This document shows, piece after piece, positions 35,754 to 45,541 of a stretch of 64,000 nucleotides of DNA. Every line of letters begins with the position of its first letter. Within the stretch, counting starts at the first letter, position 1. The position numbers and the translations under genes were made by a program. This DNA comes from Hyphomicrobiales bacterium. Lineage in GTDB: Bacteria; Pseudomonadota; Alphaproteobacteria; Rhizobiales; Rhizobiaceae. The stretch lies in the NCBI GenBank assembly GCA_030456445.1, contig JAKDNM010000002.1:1-64000 (forward strand), given 5' to 3'. The notes beneath the pieces are model-generated. The model worked only from the letters and a program-made list of their open reading frames with translations, was not told the DNA's origin and made no database searches.

Positions 35754-36246
35754 GGACCGCCTCTATCGCCTGGCTCCGGTACAGAGCGACGTTCCCGAGC
35801 GGTCGGTTCAACGTATTGCGCCGATGGCGCCCGACACCGGCGAGGGCTGGCCCGGCCATTGGCCACGACCGTCGCGACTGCTGCAGCGACCGGAGCCGAT
35901 CGAGACGGTGGCGCTTCTCCCCGATCATCCGCCGGTGACCTTCACTTGGCGCGGCGTTCGTCGGCGCGTAAAACGTGCTGACGGCCCGGAACGCGTTTTC
36001 GGGGAATGGTGGAAGCGTGACGCGGAGCTCGCCGCGGTCAGGGATTATTTCCAGGTCGAGGACGAGAACGGCGAACGCTACTGGGTTTACTACTCCTACC
36101 ATGTCCCTGGTTCGATGGCCTGGATCTTCTCCGACACTCGTGTGGATATCCGCTTCAACGATCCCAGCGTCCATCGCGAGCGGATTTCACCCCTTCGACT
36201 CTCTTCCTTCCGACCCTCGCAAGGGGAACGATGCCGGGCAGCGTGA
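35662..36246 (+). pseudogene. C-terminal remnant of imuB (Y-family polymerase-like)
   Basis: The stretch AEAPEPDVSDVIDIMANRVGEDRLYRLAPVQSDVPERSV, SRLLQRPEPIETVALLPDHPPVTFTWR and GPERVFGEWWKRDAELAAVRDYFQVEDENGERYWVY is the end of ImuB, a DnaE2 mutasome partner. The polymerase-like N-terminal two thirds and the final residues are absent, and both borders are abrupt. Homology runs from about 35690 to 36090. Not functional. Confidence 0.75.
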
Positions 36247-36349
36247 TGATAGCTGACCGACGAGACCGTCACCGGAATCGCACGAAATTGAAGGCGGCTG
36301 CCCGACTACCGCGATCCAGTTGCATATTCGCGTCTTTGCGTCAGGATCT

Positions 36350-38212
36350 CTACCGTCGCGCCTTCCCTGGCAGTAGCTGAACGCAGGTCGCAAGTGTGTC
36401 ATCATCAACGCAGTGGTCAACCGGGCGTACGCCATCCAGATCCCGCTGAGGCTGTCGCAGCCAAAGTTCCGCCAGGTCGTCGCGTTTGAAATTGGTGCGC
36501 GCTGCAGCGCGAAGAGATGAAATCGCCTTCTCGCGTCGGTTTTCCCGCCGCGTCTGTTCACGCATATCCTCTTTCCATCGATCGAGGACTCCGACCGCTT
36601 TCCAGAAGTCGGCCTGAGACCGTCTTGCCATCGCGGCCGGAGAATCCCCGCCCAGGCTCTCGCAGCCAGCCAACATCCATGCTCCTGCGCTATCGCCCGT
36701 CGCTGCTTCGACCGATCTGAGAAGGCTCGCTTCCCGATCCGATGCATCGCGCTCGGCCTTCTCGGCGGCTTCTTTGGATCGCCGCTCCTCTCCCAAGCGG
36801 TGCGCTTCCTGTCTAGCGCTGATCTCCCGCATCACGGGGAGGTCCAGATCGTCCGTCACCTGCGGCGGACGCCGGCTCATTTCCCCGAGCAGACGCTCAA
36901 ATTTACCCAGGTATTCAAGCCAAGCATCCTCGTCGCCCAGGACAAAATCGGCCGCGCCGGCGCCTGCCGGATCAGGTCGTGAGAGCCACGTGTCGAAGTC
37001 GAAACCCTCACGGAAATTCTCGCGCACGAAGGAGATGATCTTCGCTACAATGCTGCTGAGCTCGTCGGTTCGTTTTTGTGGGCGCTCTTTCAGTTCTTTC
37101 GCATGTCGAACGGAGTCGAACAGCCGCTTCCCGCCAGCCAGCTTGCCCCGTCGATCGATCGGGATGATCGATCCAGACTTCTGCATTGAGGCGAGGAAAT
37201 CTCCAACGGCCTCCCATGGGACTCTAATATTCCGAGCTGCTCGGAGGCGCATTCCGGCGGCAACTTCGTCGCTTACAAAGCCGAAGCGCTGATCGATCCA
37301 GCCTCTAGCCTTGATGGCGGCAAAAACCTCCTTTCTCGTAAAGCCATTTTTCGCTGCAAGTCCGTACTCAATCAATGCGAACGATTTCCACTCTTCTTCA
37401 CGGACCAGGAACCCGATCGCCAACCCTTGAGTAGCGATGGCCGATCCAAGGCCATGCTCGGTCGCCCCATCTTCCCACTCACCGACCTCTCGCTCGACTC
37501 GCGCGATTTCCTTCGCTGCCGCCAGCAGATCCCGGGCCTGAAAGTCGACCTGCTCAAGGCGCTTTCGTTCGATTTCAGCGAGCTTTGACTGTGCCGCTGA
37601 AACCTTTGGATTGTGCAACCATACACGCGGCGCTTCTGACAGGATCGCCTCAACGAGCGTGTCTAGCGGCCAGTCCCTGTAGCCGGAAAGATCGATCTCG
37701 ATCGAGCCGACGTTCAGATTGCGCAGCCTCGCGAGTTTTTCTGGCCCGCAGGCATGGGTTACCAGAAACTCGACATGCAGAATACGGCCCGCCCGCTTGC
37801 AAACGACATCCGGTACGATCTCGCCGTGCCGCTTTTCTAGGTCCGCACTGTCGAATACGAAGTCGCCCTCGTGCACCACGTCGAGAGAATTCCTGCCGTC
37901 GCTTTCCCGCAAACCTGGCAGCTTGAGCCGGAGCGCCGCTGCAAGAGTCTTCTTCGCAAATTTGTGCAAGGCGGTCTCGCCGGAGGACACGCACGTTCTT
38001 CCGTCGTTATCGGCCGCGTGCTGAAAGTGCTGCCGTTTCTCGCCCCTATGGGCGACCATCGGCCGACCGCATCCCGGGCATATACATCCACAGGAAAGAC
38101 CTGACACCGCATCGTCGATATGGACCGGTTCTCCTGTCTGGACAGATTCCGCTACTGTCCGCTTTCCCTCGGACGTGCAGGACATGAGTTCGAAGAGGGT
38201 AGGAACGCGCAC
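36350..38212 (-). CDS. CoiA-like nuclease-domain protein
   Basis: A 620-aa protein. The N-terminus has a zinc-ribbon-like CGCICPGCGRPMVAHRGEKRQHFQHA and an endonuclease-like core (GETALHKFAKKTLAAALRLKLPG, EIVPDVVCKRAGRILHVEFLVTHACGPEKLARLR) typical of the competence protein CoiA. The remaining 400 residues are charged, with a likely coiled coil (AHRLGEERRSKEAAEKAERDASDREASLL). It starts 5 nt after the TIGR02391 gene, so the two form an operon. Stand-alone CoiA-like nucleases occur in defence islands; the role here is inferred. Confidence 0.65.
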   Translation of the reverse strand: MRVPTLFELMSCTSEGKRTVAESVQTGEPVHIDDAVSGLSCGCICPGCGRPMVAHRGEKRQHFQHAADNDGRTCVSSGETALHKFAKKTLAAALRLKLPGLRESDGRNSLDVVHEGDFVFDSADLEKRHGEIVPDVVCKRAGRILHVEFLVTHACGPEKLARLRNLNVGSIEIDLSGYRDWPLDTLVEAILSEAPRVWLHNPKVSAAQSKLAEIERKRLEQVDFQARDLLAAAKEIARVEREVGEWEDGATEHGLGSAIATQGLAIGFLVREEEWKSFALIEYGLAAKNGFTRKEVFAAIKARGWIDQRFGFVSDEVAAGMRLRAARNIRVPWEAVGDFLASMQKSGSIIPIDRRGKLAGGKRLFDSVRHAKELKERPQKRTDELSSIVAKIISFVRENFREGFDFDTWLSRPDPAGAGAADFVLGDEDAWLEYLGKFERLLGEMSRRPPQVTDDLDLPVMREISARQEAHRLGEERRSKEAAEKAERDASDREASLLRSVEAATGDSAGAWMLAGCESLGGDSPAAMARRSQADFWKAVGVLDRWKEDMREQTRRENRREKAISSLRAAARTNFKRDDLAELWLRQPQRDLDGVRPVDHCVDDDTLATCVQLLPGKARR

Positions 38213-38217
38213 TTTCG

Positions 38218-39015
38218 TTACACCCTCGGCGGCATTGTGGCTGCGTCGATCCGACGATGGATCAGTGATACAAGTGAGAGAAGGTCCTCTGCGTCGTCCT
38301 TCGAGATTGTCCAGTTAATCTTTGCCTCATGGGCCGCCGGATTCCGAAACATCCCGAAGGTGCCCTTTAAGAGATTAGAGAAGCCCTTCTGCTCGTCCTG
38401 CTCGCTTTTCGTCCGAAGCGCATTGATGGCGAGCATGGGCGGGCTTCCGCTGAAGGCCCGATCGACTAAAGCCGCGCCGTCATCCATAAGGCCGGTGCGC
38501 CTTCTAACCTTGTCCGCGACGCTCTTCACCGCTTCGAGCACCGCATGAAAGTAGTTGTCATGCAGCAGCTCCTCCTTGCAGAATGAGAGCACGTCAGGAT
38601 GAACACCGCGGGAGAGCAAGTCAGCGCGTAGATCGCGGGCTCTCCGTTCCGCCTCACCGAGGGTACCAGCCCTTGTGGCGGACCCCAGCGTCCCAGTCGC
38701 ATCTACCGACATTCCAACGAAAGCGAGAGCGCGATTTAGGTTTGCCCGCATAGGCTCGAAGCGCGCGGTCTCGCGCGCAAATCGCGTTGGCTTCATCGCT
38801 TTTCTGATGAAGGCGAGGATGCGGGTTCTTTCTTTGCTCTGGTTTTGCTCATGCGCAAATGCGTTGTAGAGGCGATGCCGTTTCGTCATCGCCGGATCGG
38901 TATCCATGATTTTACAAGTCTGGAGCAGGAACCCGATTTCGGTTCCTGTAAGCCCCTCTGATGTATCCGCAAGAGCATCGGCTATGGCCTGGAGCTGATC
39001 CTGTGTGAAATGCAC
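38218..39015 (-). CDS. TIGR02391 (Ymh)-family protein with HEPN-like motif
   Basis: A 265-aa protein. The GTG at 39015 is chosen because GGGGGGAAG precedes it; the track frame extends 67 codons upstream without homology. The C-terminal domain (LLHDNYFHAVLEAVKSVADKVRRRTGLMDDGAALVDRAF, FGMFRNPAAHEAKINW) is that of TIGR02391/Ymh. It includes R-N-P-A-A-H, matching the RNxxxH signature of HEPN ribonucleases. Family members are often annotated as abortive-infection related. It is followed after 5 nt by the CoiA-like gene. Confidence 0.7.
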   Translation of the reverse strand: MHFTQDQLQAIADALADTSEGLTGTEIGFLLQTCKIMDTDPAMTKRHRLYNAFAHEQNQSKERTRILAFIRKAMKPTRFARETARFEPMRANLNRALAFVGMSVDATGTLGSATRAGTLGEAERRARDLRADLLSRGVHPDVLSFCKEELLHDNYFHAVLEAVKSVADKVRRRTGLMDDGAALVDRAFSGSPPMLAINALRTKSEQDEQKGFSNLLKGTFGMFRNPAAHEAKINWTISKDDAEDLLSLVSLIHRRIDAATMPPRV

Positions 39016-39316
39016 CTCTTCCCCCCAATAACGCTGCAACCCCACACGCTTCTCATCCAAGTACCCGCGACCGACCTGACAACATCGCATCTTCGAACAG
39101 CCGTGGTCGGCGATATCAAACCGGACATGTTCGAATCTGAAGTCCAGTCGCCGAAATATGGCGCTATACGGCTGTTTGCGGCAAGACTTGGCAGTGTCGG
39201 CTGTCCAGCCGTCCATATCGGACTCAGCATCCGTCTTCTCGTCTGAGTTACCGCACGGTCGATGCCTTTAAACGAAAAGCAGCCATTGAACGAATCTGTT
39301 AGGTTCAAAGTAATCC

Positions 39317-42300
39317 ATGGGCGCGGGACACATGACAGCTGTCAAACGGAAAAATAGATCGACCTTGGAATCACGGTTCAGGTTCGCGGAAGACGCATTC
39401 GGAAGCGTGGCCGGGGAATGGGATTCCCACCTCCGAACAGCCGTCGGCATCGAGGACGGCGAGCGGTATCTGCTGCGTTTGTTCAAGAAGACGGGTACGG
39501 CGCTGGACGACGACTTGAGAGCAATCATTGCTCGCGGTCTTAGGAGGATTCGGCGCGTTCTTTCGTCTCGTCGCGCTCGGGATGTTCTCGTTGAGGTCCT
39601 GGAAATTGCGGAAGATCAACACGAGCTCGCCATCGTAATGGTGGATCCGGGCAGCCCGATTTTACGAGCCTCCCATCGCAGGAGGACGAAAGAGGGGCGC
39701 TTTCTGACAAGTGCAAGCCGTGGCGTATTCTGGAGGAACATCGTCCGTGTCGCGGAGGCGCTGGCGCTGTGTCACGACGCGGGCATCGTGCATGGCGGGG
39801 TGAGCATGCATTCCATATTTTCGCACCGCGACGAAAGCGCCGACTGTCGTCTCGGTGGTGTTGAGGCATGCGTTCACATTTCTGACAGTGATCTTGGAGC
39901 GTCCGGGCATCTTCTCCGCGCCTCCGCTACGATCTCCTTCCGGCAGGACTGGATCGACCTGGCCGCAGTTTCCGGCTCTATTCTAGGCCTGGATAGCGAC
40001 AATCCTCCTTCGCTTTTGTCGGTTGAGCGCCGGATGCTGGATCGGCTGGCCAATCCACCGCAGTTTCAGCTTTTTGACGGCGCCGTCGTACTGGATGAGT
40101 TGCAAAACGTTGTCGTCGAACTCGACAGAGTCGGATCCAGCTCCGACGGGGAACTGGTTCTTTATCCCTCAAGGAACGTGGTTCAGAGCGATCTGCCGAC
40201 CCTGTCGTCAGGCACCATACCCGCGGCCGACAGCGCGGCGATAATGCAGTTCGTTGCCGACGATCTCGTCTCCGCCGGTGTGCGGCTCGTCCCTGCGGGG
40301 CAGGACCTCGCACGCGTCATGACTGATCTGGCAATCTACAATGTTCGGATTGTGAGCGACTCTGTCGGGATGATCGAAGGTGCGCACCAGCGTCGCTCGA
40401 ACGAATGGATGCATGGCGCGGTCGACATAGTCCACCGGCTACATCTTTCCAGAAATCGAGCAGGCGCCGAAGAACGGGTTCAAAACCTCGGCCCTGGCGC
40501 CAAACGCTGGCGCGACCTAATGGATGCCAACCGCGCTGCCGACGGGACGAACGACGTTCCAATATGGTTCGCTCTGATCCTCCTCGAAGCATTTACACTG
40601 CTGAGGGAGCAGTTTCGGCTCTATCCCGTCGATGTGCTCTCCCCCGCCAACGCGGAAGCGAACGTCGTCTGGCTGGCACCTCGAGATGAGGCGGACCGGG
40701 ACACACATCGCGAGACGATGGGCCTGCGTCCAGCTGCTGAGGCACTCCGGCGCGAGCTCAGATATGACGACGGAAAAGCGAACTGGGTACTGTCGCAGAC
40801 GGCAAGCCTTGTAACGGGTCGACAGCGCGTGCCGGAACTCAGCTACGAGGGTAGCGGCCTGGTCAACGGGAAATCGGCGTTCGCCTTCGGGACAAACCTG
40901 CCAATCCCACCGGGACAATGCCTCTATCTCCGACCTCGCAAGGACACCGGAACCGAGCGCGCCATTCGGCGCCGGCTCCAGAATATAGTCGCCGCCAGGT
41001 CCAACGTAGAGCTCCTGAGAGCATTGGACGATCCGGTGCAAGTCGCTATGGACGAAGTGCTGCGCGACATCGCAGTTCCCGGCCCGCCTCCGGCTGAGGC
41101 AAAGATGGAGCGGTCCAAGGTCGAGGCCTGGCAGTCGATTGTCTCCGGGAAATCCATCAATGTGGTGGTCGGGCCGCCGGGCGTGGGAAAGACGTTTCTG
41201 ATCTCGCACCTTGTAAAGAGCATCCTGCGTCAAACGCCAGATGCTCGGTGCCTCATATCCGCACAGAACCACGAGACACTCCTCCACATGGAGGACGAGC
41301 TTCGTAAATTCCTCCCGACAGACTCCACCATCGTCGTTCGCGTCGAGAAGTCGCGCTCCAGCGAAAAGGAGAGCACGCTGAGGCGGAGCTCGCGTTCTTT
41401 GCTGCGTTCGGTGTCGAAACCGGATGCCGACAGCGCCGCCGTTATGATGAACCAGCTCAATCAGATTGGCCAGGCGCTTGGCCCGCACGATGCTTCGGAG
41501 CACTCGATCGCGGACCGCGCCTTGCGCGATACGGATAATCTGATGCTCCGCTCGTCGGACGTCACGCTGGCGACGACATCGTCGCATGTTCTTGAAGAAA
41601 TGATCGCCGACGGCGAGCAGTTCGACTGGGTCTTCATTGAGGAGGCGGCGCGCGCCAACGGCGCCGAATTGATCGGAGCCCTGCTTCTCGGAAACCGCCG
41701 GGTCATGATCGGCGATCACAATCAGCTGTCCCCCTTTGACGCGGGCGAACGCCAGAAGTTCTACGACGCCGGTAGGGCGAACGAACTGCTGCGGGACGCG
41801 AAAGAGAAGCTGGCGGCGATTTCCGACCTGCCGAACGAGGTAGAGTTTGCGCTGGACGCACTGAATGCGGACCAGTTCCTGCTCAACGACGTTCTCGCCA
41901 TAGCGTCTCGTCTTGAAGAACCGTTCAGATCCATTGCGATGCGTGAAGAGACCAGGATCGAAGACACACACCGCCCCAGCACGATCGCCAACACGCTCAG
42001 TGAGCAAAGCCGCATGCACCCGGCGATATGCGAGTTGGTTTCCAACACCTTCTACAAGCACCAGCTCACCACGTCGGAACGCGTGAAAGCCCGCGAGCGA
42101 GCGGTGGAATGCGCAGAAGGATTTCCTGCCTCTCCGATTGTGATCCTGGACCTGCCCTCGCTCAGCGTGGTCAAGCGGCGGGCGTTCGAGCAACCGGTGA
42201 AGCGTTCCTATCGCAATGAAATCGAAGCGACGGCATTGCTGGCAGCCATGAAAAAACTACGGCCGATCATCCGGAAAGGCGCGCCGGTGCCGACGCTTGT

Positions 42301-42763
42301 GGTCCTCTCTCCGTATTTGGCGCAGGTGAACCACGTCGACCGGCTCATCAAGCCCGAAATCGACACCGCGACGGGTACGCTGTTTGGTTTTGCCAGTCCG
42401 CGAGGCGATGGAAAGTTCGCCTATACGAGCGACAGTTTCCAGGGCGGCGAGGCCGACGTGGTTGTCGCCAGCCTTGTGCGAAACAACGTTCTTGTCGGGT
42501 CGAGGGCCCTCGGTTTCATCAAAAATCCCCAACGTCTGAACGTCCTGCTCAGCCGCGCCAAGCATAAGCTGATCCTGGCAACCAGCCGACAGTTCATCAC
42601 CAATGCGGTGAACGGAATCGATCCGGACGCGCTGAGTGATGAGTTCGGCTTTCTGCGGAAGACGCTGAGCGAAATAGCACGCCTGTCCGAGACGGAATTT
42701 TCGGCGATTGGCAAGGGTGCGTCTATCATCGCCGTGGATGAGCAGGGGAGGCTACCCCTGTGA
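39317..42763 (+). CDS. MkoA-like kinase-domain/SF1 helicase (type I Mokosh candidate)
   Basis: An 1148-codon protein. Residues about 40-200 resemble a protein kinase (LRLFKKTGTALD, IVRVAEALALCHDAGIVHGGVSMHSIF), but the catalytic loop reads HGG instead of HRD. The C-terminal half is a COG1112/UPF1-like helicase: GPPGVGKTFLISHL (Walker A), WVFIEEAARANGAELIGALL, GDHNQLSPF, SRMHPAICELVSNTFY, SDSFQGGEADVVVAS and LNVLLSRAKHKLIL. It overlaps the PLD gene by 4 nt. Kinase-helicase plus PLD is the type I Mokosh anti-phage composition. The start could also be ATG 39332. Confidence 0.8.
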   Translation: MGAGHMTAVKRKNRSTLESRFRFAEDAFGSVAGEWDSHLRTAVGIEDGERYLLRLFKKTGTALDDDLRAIIARGLRRIRRVLSSRRARDVLVEVLEIAEDQHELAIVMVDPGSPILRASHRRRTKEGRFLTSASRGVFWRNIVRVAEALALCHDAGIVHGGVSMHSIFSHRDESADCRLGGVEACVHISDSDLGASGHLLRASATISFRQDWIDLAAVSGSILGLDSDNPPSLLSVERRMLDRLANPPQFQLFDGAVVLDELQNVVVELDRVGSSSDGELVLYPSRNVVQSDLPTLSSGTIPAADSAAIMQFVADDLVSAGVRLVPAGQDLARVMTDLAIYNVRIVSDSVGMIEGAHQRRSNEWMHGAVDIVHRLHLSRNRAGAEERVQNLGPGAKRWRDLMDANRAADGTNDVPIWFALILLEAFTLLREQFRLYPVDVLSPANAEANVVWLAPRDEADRDTHRETMGLRPAAEALRRELRYDDGKANWVLSQTASLVTGRQRVPELSYEGSGLVNGKSAFAFGTNLPIPPGQCLYLRPRKDTGTERAIRRRLQNIVAARSNVELLRALDDPVQVAMDEVLRDIAVPGPPPAEAKMERSKVEAWQSIVSGKSINVVVGPPGVGKTFLISHLVKSILRQTPDARCLISAQNHETLLHMEDELRKFLPTDSTIVVRVEKSRSSEKESTLRRSSRSLLRSVSKPDADSAAVMMNQLNQIGQALGPHDASEHSIADRALRDTDNLMLRSSDVTLATTSSHVLEEMIADGEQFDWVFIEEAARANGAELIGALLLGNRRVMIGDHNQLSPFDAGERQKFYDAGRANELLRDAKEKLAAISDLPNEVEFALDALNADQFLLNDVLAIASRLEEPFRSIAMREETRIEDTHRPSTIANTLSEQSRMHPAICELVSNTFYKHQLTTSERVKARERAVECAEGFPASPIVILDLPSLSVVKRRAFEQPVKRSYRNEIEATALLAAMKKLRPIIRKGAPVPTLVVLSPYLAQVNHVDRLIKPEIDTATGTLFGFASPRGDGKFAYTSDSFQGGEADVVVASLVRNNVLVGSRALGFIKNPQRLNVLLSRAKHKLILATSRQFITNAVNGIDPDALSDEFGFLRKTLSEIARLSETEFSAIGKGASIIAVDEQGRLPL

Positions 42764-44499
42764 ACCACATCTACATCCCGGCCTGGCACTATCGGGCACC
42801 CGGCGTCGTCCAGCGGACTTGGGGCTGGAGCCCCGTTGAGGAGATGATCCTTTTGTCACTGGATCGAAGCCCGGGAACGATCGATGACATCTCCCGTGGC
42901 CTTAAAATTCCCCGGCAGGTCGTTGGCTCAACTGTAGCCCGGCTGATGCAGTTCGGACTTGTCGAAGTCCGGCTGTCGCCGCAACCGGTTCTGGCCACCA
43001 GCAGCGTTGGCCATGGCTTCATACGCGCGGGTCGCGCGCTTCCAGAACGCACCGCCGATCGTGAGATCGGTATCAGCGTTGTCTACGAGAAGGTCGGACA
43101 ATCCGTCTTCAGAACCAGGGACGTTGAGACGATCCCCGTCACCAAGCTGCCCGCAAAAGGCGCGATTATCGCGTTTCCGGTAGGGGAGCCACCGGAAACA
43201 CATTATTCGATGATGGAGCGTGTCAACCAGTTCATGCTGGGTATGCTCAGGCCCGGCGAGTGGCTGCGGGGCGTTCAGGCCAACAGCTCTTTCCTGGAGC
43301 GAAGGTTTCTTGTGCTTGACCTCGACCAGGTTCGTGACGGCGTCTTGCCGCAAGGCGCAAGCGACCAACTTGTCGAAGCCCTCAAAGCGACGATCAAGAC
43401 CGGCATTCTGCCCAAAACCACGACGGCCCCAGCAGACCAACCCGTTTCCATAGAAACACGATTCGATGCCGACGGTCTTCTCGTTGGTTCCGAAAAGCAT
43501 CTGGAATGCTTCGAGCGGATCGTGGGCGCGGCCAAGTCCAACATATTTGTCCTTTCGACGTTCGTCGCATCGCAGTCCGACGAAAAAGGCAGGGAGAATC
43601 GCGAACGCATCTGGCGATCGCTCGAGGATGCATGCAGGCGCGGCGTGAGATGCCACCTGTTCTTCGGCACCACGCTTGATCGCGTCAAGCACGCCATGGC
43701 CATGCAGGAACTCTTCGTTCGCTTGTCCGCCGTGCGGCAGACGAGGGGCTATCTGCAGGTACAAAGGGATCCGGTCGGCAGTCACGCAAAGATCCTTGCC
43801 GCCGATGATGGTCAAGATGGTGGCGTCGTTGTGATGGGCTCGTGCAACTGGCTCTCCTCCCCTTTTTCGGCAGTCGAAGTCTCGGCCGAACTTAGAGCAG
43901 CCAACGCCGTCGCGGAAGGATTGGATCTGCTCCGGGCGATCATTTCCAAGTTGTCCAGCACTGGCCGATCCGTCGAGGCGCTTCAGTTCATGGCCGCTGA
44001 ACTGCGGCGCCAGAGAAACATCCTGTCGAACAGCGATGAGGTGCAAGCGCCGACTGCGAAGCTGACGATCCTTCATGCCCATGATCACGAGCGTCTGCTG
44101 CGTGTCGCTGCACACGAGGCGCAACAACGCTTCGTCTGCTGTACGAACAGGGTCGGCGCAAACATGGTGCCGGCCCTGTTTGACCCGGCTGAGGTTGCCG
44201 GCCGGCGGTTGAGCGATGTCCGCGTCTATTACTCACGCCGCTCCGGGCCGGTTAAACGCGGCCATATGACAAAGCAACGCGAGCGGCTCAATGGCGTGGT
44301 GGAGCTTGCGGGTGTGCCCGAGCCGCAATTGCATGCCAAGTTTCTCGCCTGGGACAGCGACCATGTCGTCATCAGCAGCCTGAACTGGGGCTCCGCGTCG
44401 GGTCTGGAGGAAAACCCGCTCGATGAAATCGGCCTCTATTTCGAAGGCAAGGATCTGGCGACCTCTTTGATCAACAAATTCGAGGCCGAAAATCAATAG
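42760..44499 (+). CDS. MkoB-like phospholipase D-family nuclease
   Basis: A 579-aa protein. The N-terminus holds a winged-HTH-like region (SPVEEMILLSLDRSPGTIDDISRGLKIPRQVVGSTVARLMQFGLVEV). Two HxKx4D catalytic motifs follow: GSHAKILAADD...VVVMGSCNW and LHAKFLAWDSDHVVISSLNWGS, making a complete pseudodimeric PLD nuclease. The ATG overlaps the helicase stop, so the two proteins are made together. Probably the effector nuclease of the Mokosh-like pair. Confidence 0.8.
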   Translation: MNHIYIPAWHYRAPGVVQRTWGWSPVEEMILLSLDRSPGTIDDISRGLKIPRQVVGSTVARLMQFGLVEVRLSPQPVLATSSVGHGFIRAGRALPERTADREIGISVVYEKVGQSVFRTRDVETIPVTKLPAKGAIIAFPVGEPPETHYSMMERVNQFMLGMLRPGEWLRGVQANSSFLERRFLVLDLDQVRDGVLPQGASDQLVEALKATIKTGILPKTTTAPADQPVSIETRFDADGLLVGSEKHLECFERIVGAAKSNIFVLSTFVASQSDEKGRENRERIWRSLEDACRRGVRCHLFFGTTLDRVKHAMAMQELFVRLSAVRQTRGYLQVQRDPVGSHAKILAADDGQDGGVVVMGSCNWLSSPFSAVEVSAELRAANAVAEGLDLLRAIISKLSSTGRSVEALQFMAAELRRQRNILSNSDEVQAPTAKLTILHAHDHERLLRVAAHEAQQRFVCCTNRVGANMVPALFDPAEVAGRRLSDVRVYYSRRSGPVKRGHMTKQRERLNGVVELAGVPEPQLHAKFLAWDSDHVVISSLNWGSASGLEENPLDEIGLYFEGKDLATSLINKFEAENQ

Positions 44500-44514
44500 C
44501 GCGATCAACGGTTG

Positions 44515-45536
44515 TCACTTCAGTATTGTATGATCGCAACCAGGATACTGGTTGCACCCGAAGAACCTGCGATTGTTACGTCCCATTCGCTCCACGAGAT
44601 GGCCGACCCGGCAAGCCGGACATTGACGCAAGGGGTCGCCGTCAACGGATTCAAAGCGCAGGTTGTCGCCGGCGATCTCGGAAAGTTCGCGGATGTATCG
44701 AGATGGTTCACGGCTGTTCGCGAGAAGGAACACGCCTCGGCTCGCGCGGGTCAGGGCGACATAGAAGAGACATCGCTCTTCGGCATATTCGAAGGCCTCT
44801 GGTCGAGGCATGACCAGATTGAGCAGTTCGTCATCCTCGATCCGGCTCGGTACCCCGCCGAGGCGATCAACAGGTTGTTGTCCTCCAGACGGATGCAGGC
44901 TTCCCGCTGCTGCTCCGACAAGGATCGTCCGTCGAGGTCGTCGAAGAAAGGACGGCATCTGCCAAGTTCAGCGGACACGAATGTATCATTGTAGTTTTTG
45001 CGTGTTGCCGGGTCCGTGAGGAGGGCGAATGACGACGGCAACGCATCCTTCAAATGCGCCGGCATCATTTCCGGATCGAAAAGGGGATGGGACAATGCCG
45101 CGGCGGCTTTGCCCGGAACCGCCGCGATCGCCCGTGCGAGATCGGCATGCGCCAGATATTGCCGCTGGTGCTCCGTAATGGCCCGAAGCCGTACGTCCAC
45201 CTCGTTCAGTCGATCTGCCTCCGAACCAACTACGTCCGATAAATGAACGTTGATGAAGCTGTAGAGGTCGGCGGCTAGCTGGATCGCAGCTTCCTGACCA
45301 AGACAGGAGAGACGATCGGTCCGGCCCCGCGAGCGGATCTCCACGGAATGCCAGAGCAATGCTTTTTCGACCGATATGGCAGCGATATCCAGGCAAGGCA
45401 GATCGGCTGTCTTGCACAGACCGAGCTGCACCACTGCGGGCGATGAGGCGTTCAGTGCCAGCGCCCATTTCCCCGCGGGAAGAAAGCGCGCAAGAAAGCC
45501 GGGTCGATATGTTCGAACGCGAGGAGATATCAGCGC
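44515..45536 (-). pseudogene. DNA helicase IV (UvrD/Rep-family) with a large internal deletion
   Basis: The N-terminal part (YRPGFLARFLPAGKWALALN, RPFFDDLDGRSLSEQQREACIRLEDNNLLIASAG) ends inside Walker A, where SGKT should follow. It is joined out of frame to the end of the same kind of protein: EAFEYAEERCLFYVALTRASRGVFLLAN (motif VI) and a topoisomerase-type zinc finger (CPACRVGHLV, FFGCNQYPGCDHTI). Thus almost the whole motor is lost. It converges on the Mokosh-like operon. The start is unclear. Confidence 0.7.
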
Positions 45537-45541
45537 CTAGA

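Noticed and set aside
35644-36174. 176-codon minus-strand frame
   Set aside because: Antisense to the imuB remnant, whose plus-strand translation carries clear family motifs.
40517-42193. 558-codon minus-strand frame over the helicase gene
   Set aside because: Antisense to conserved helicase motifs I-V; shadow frame.
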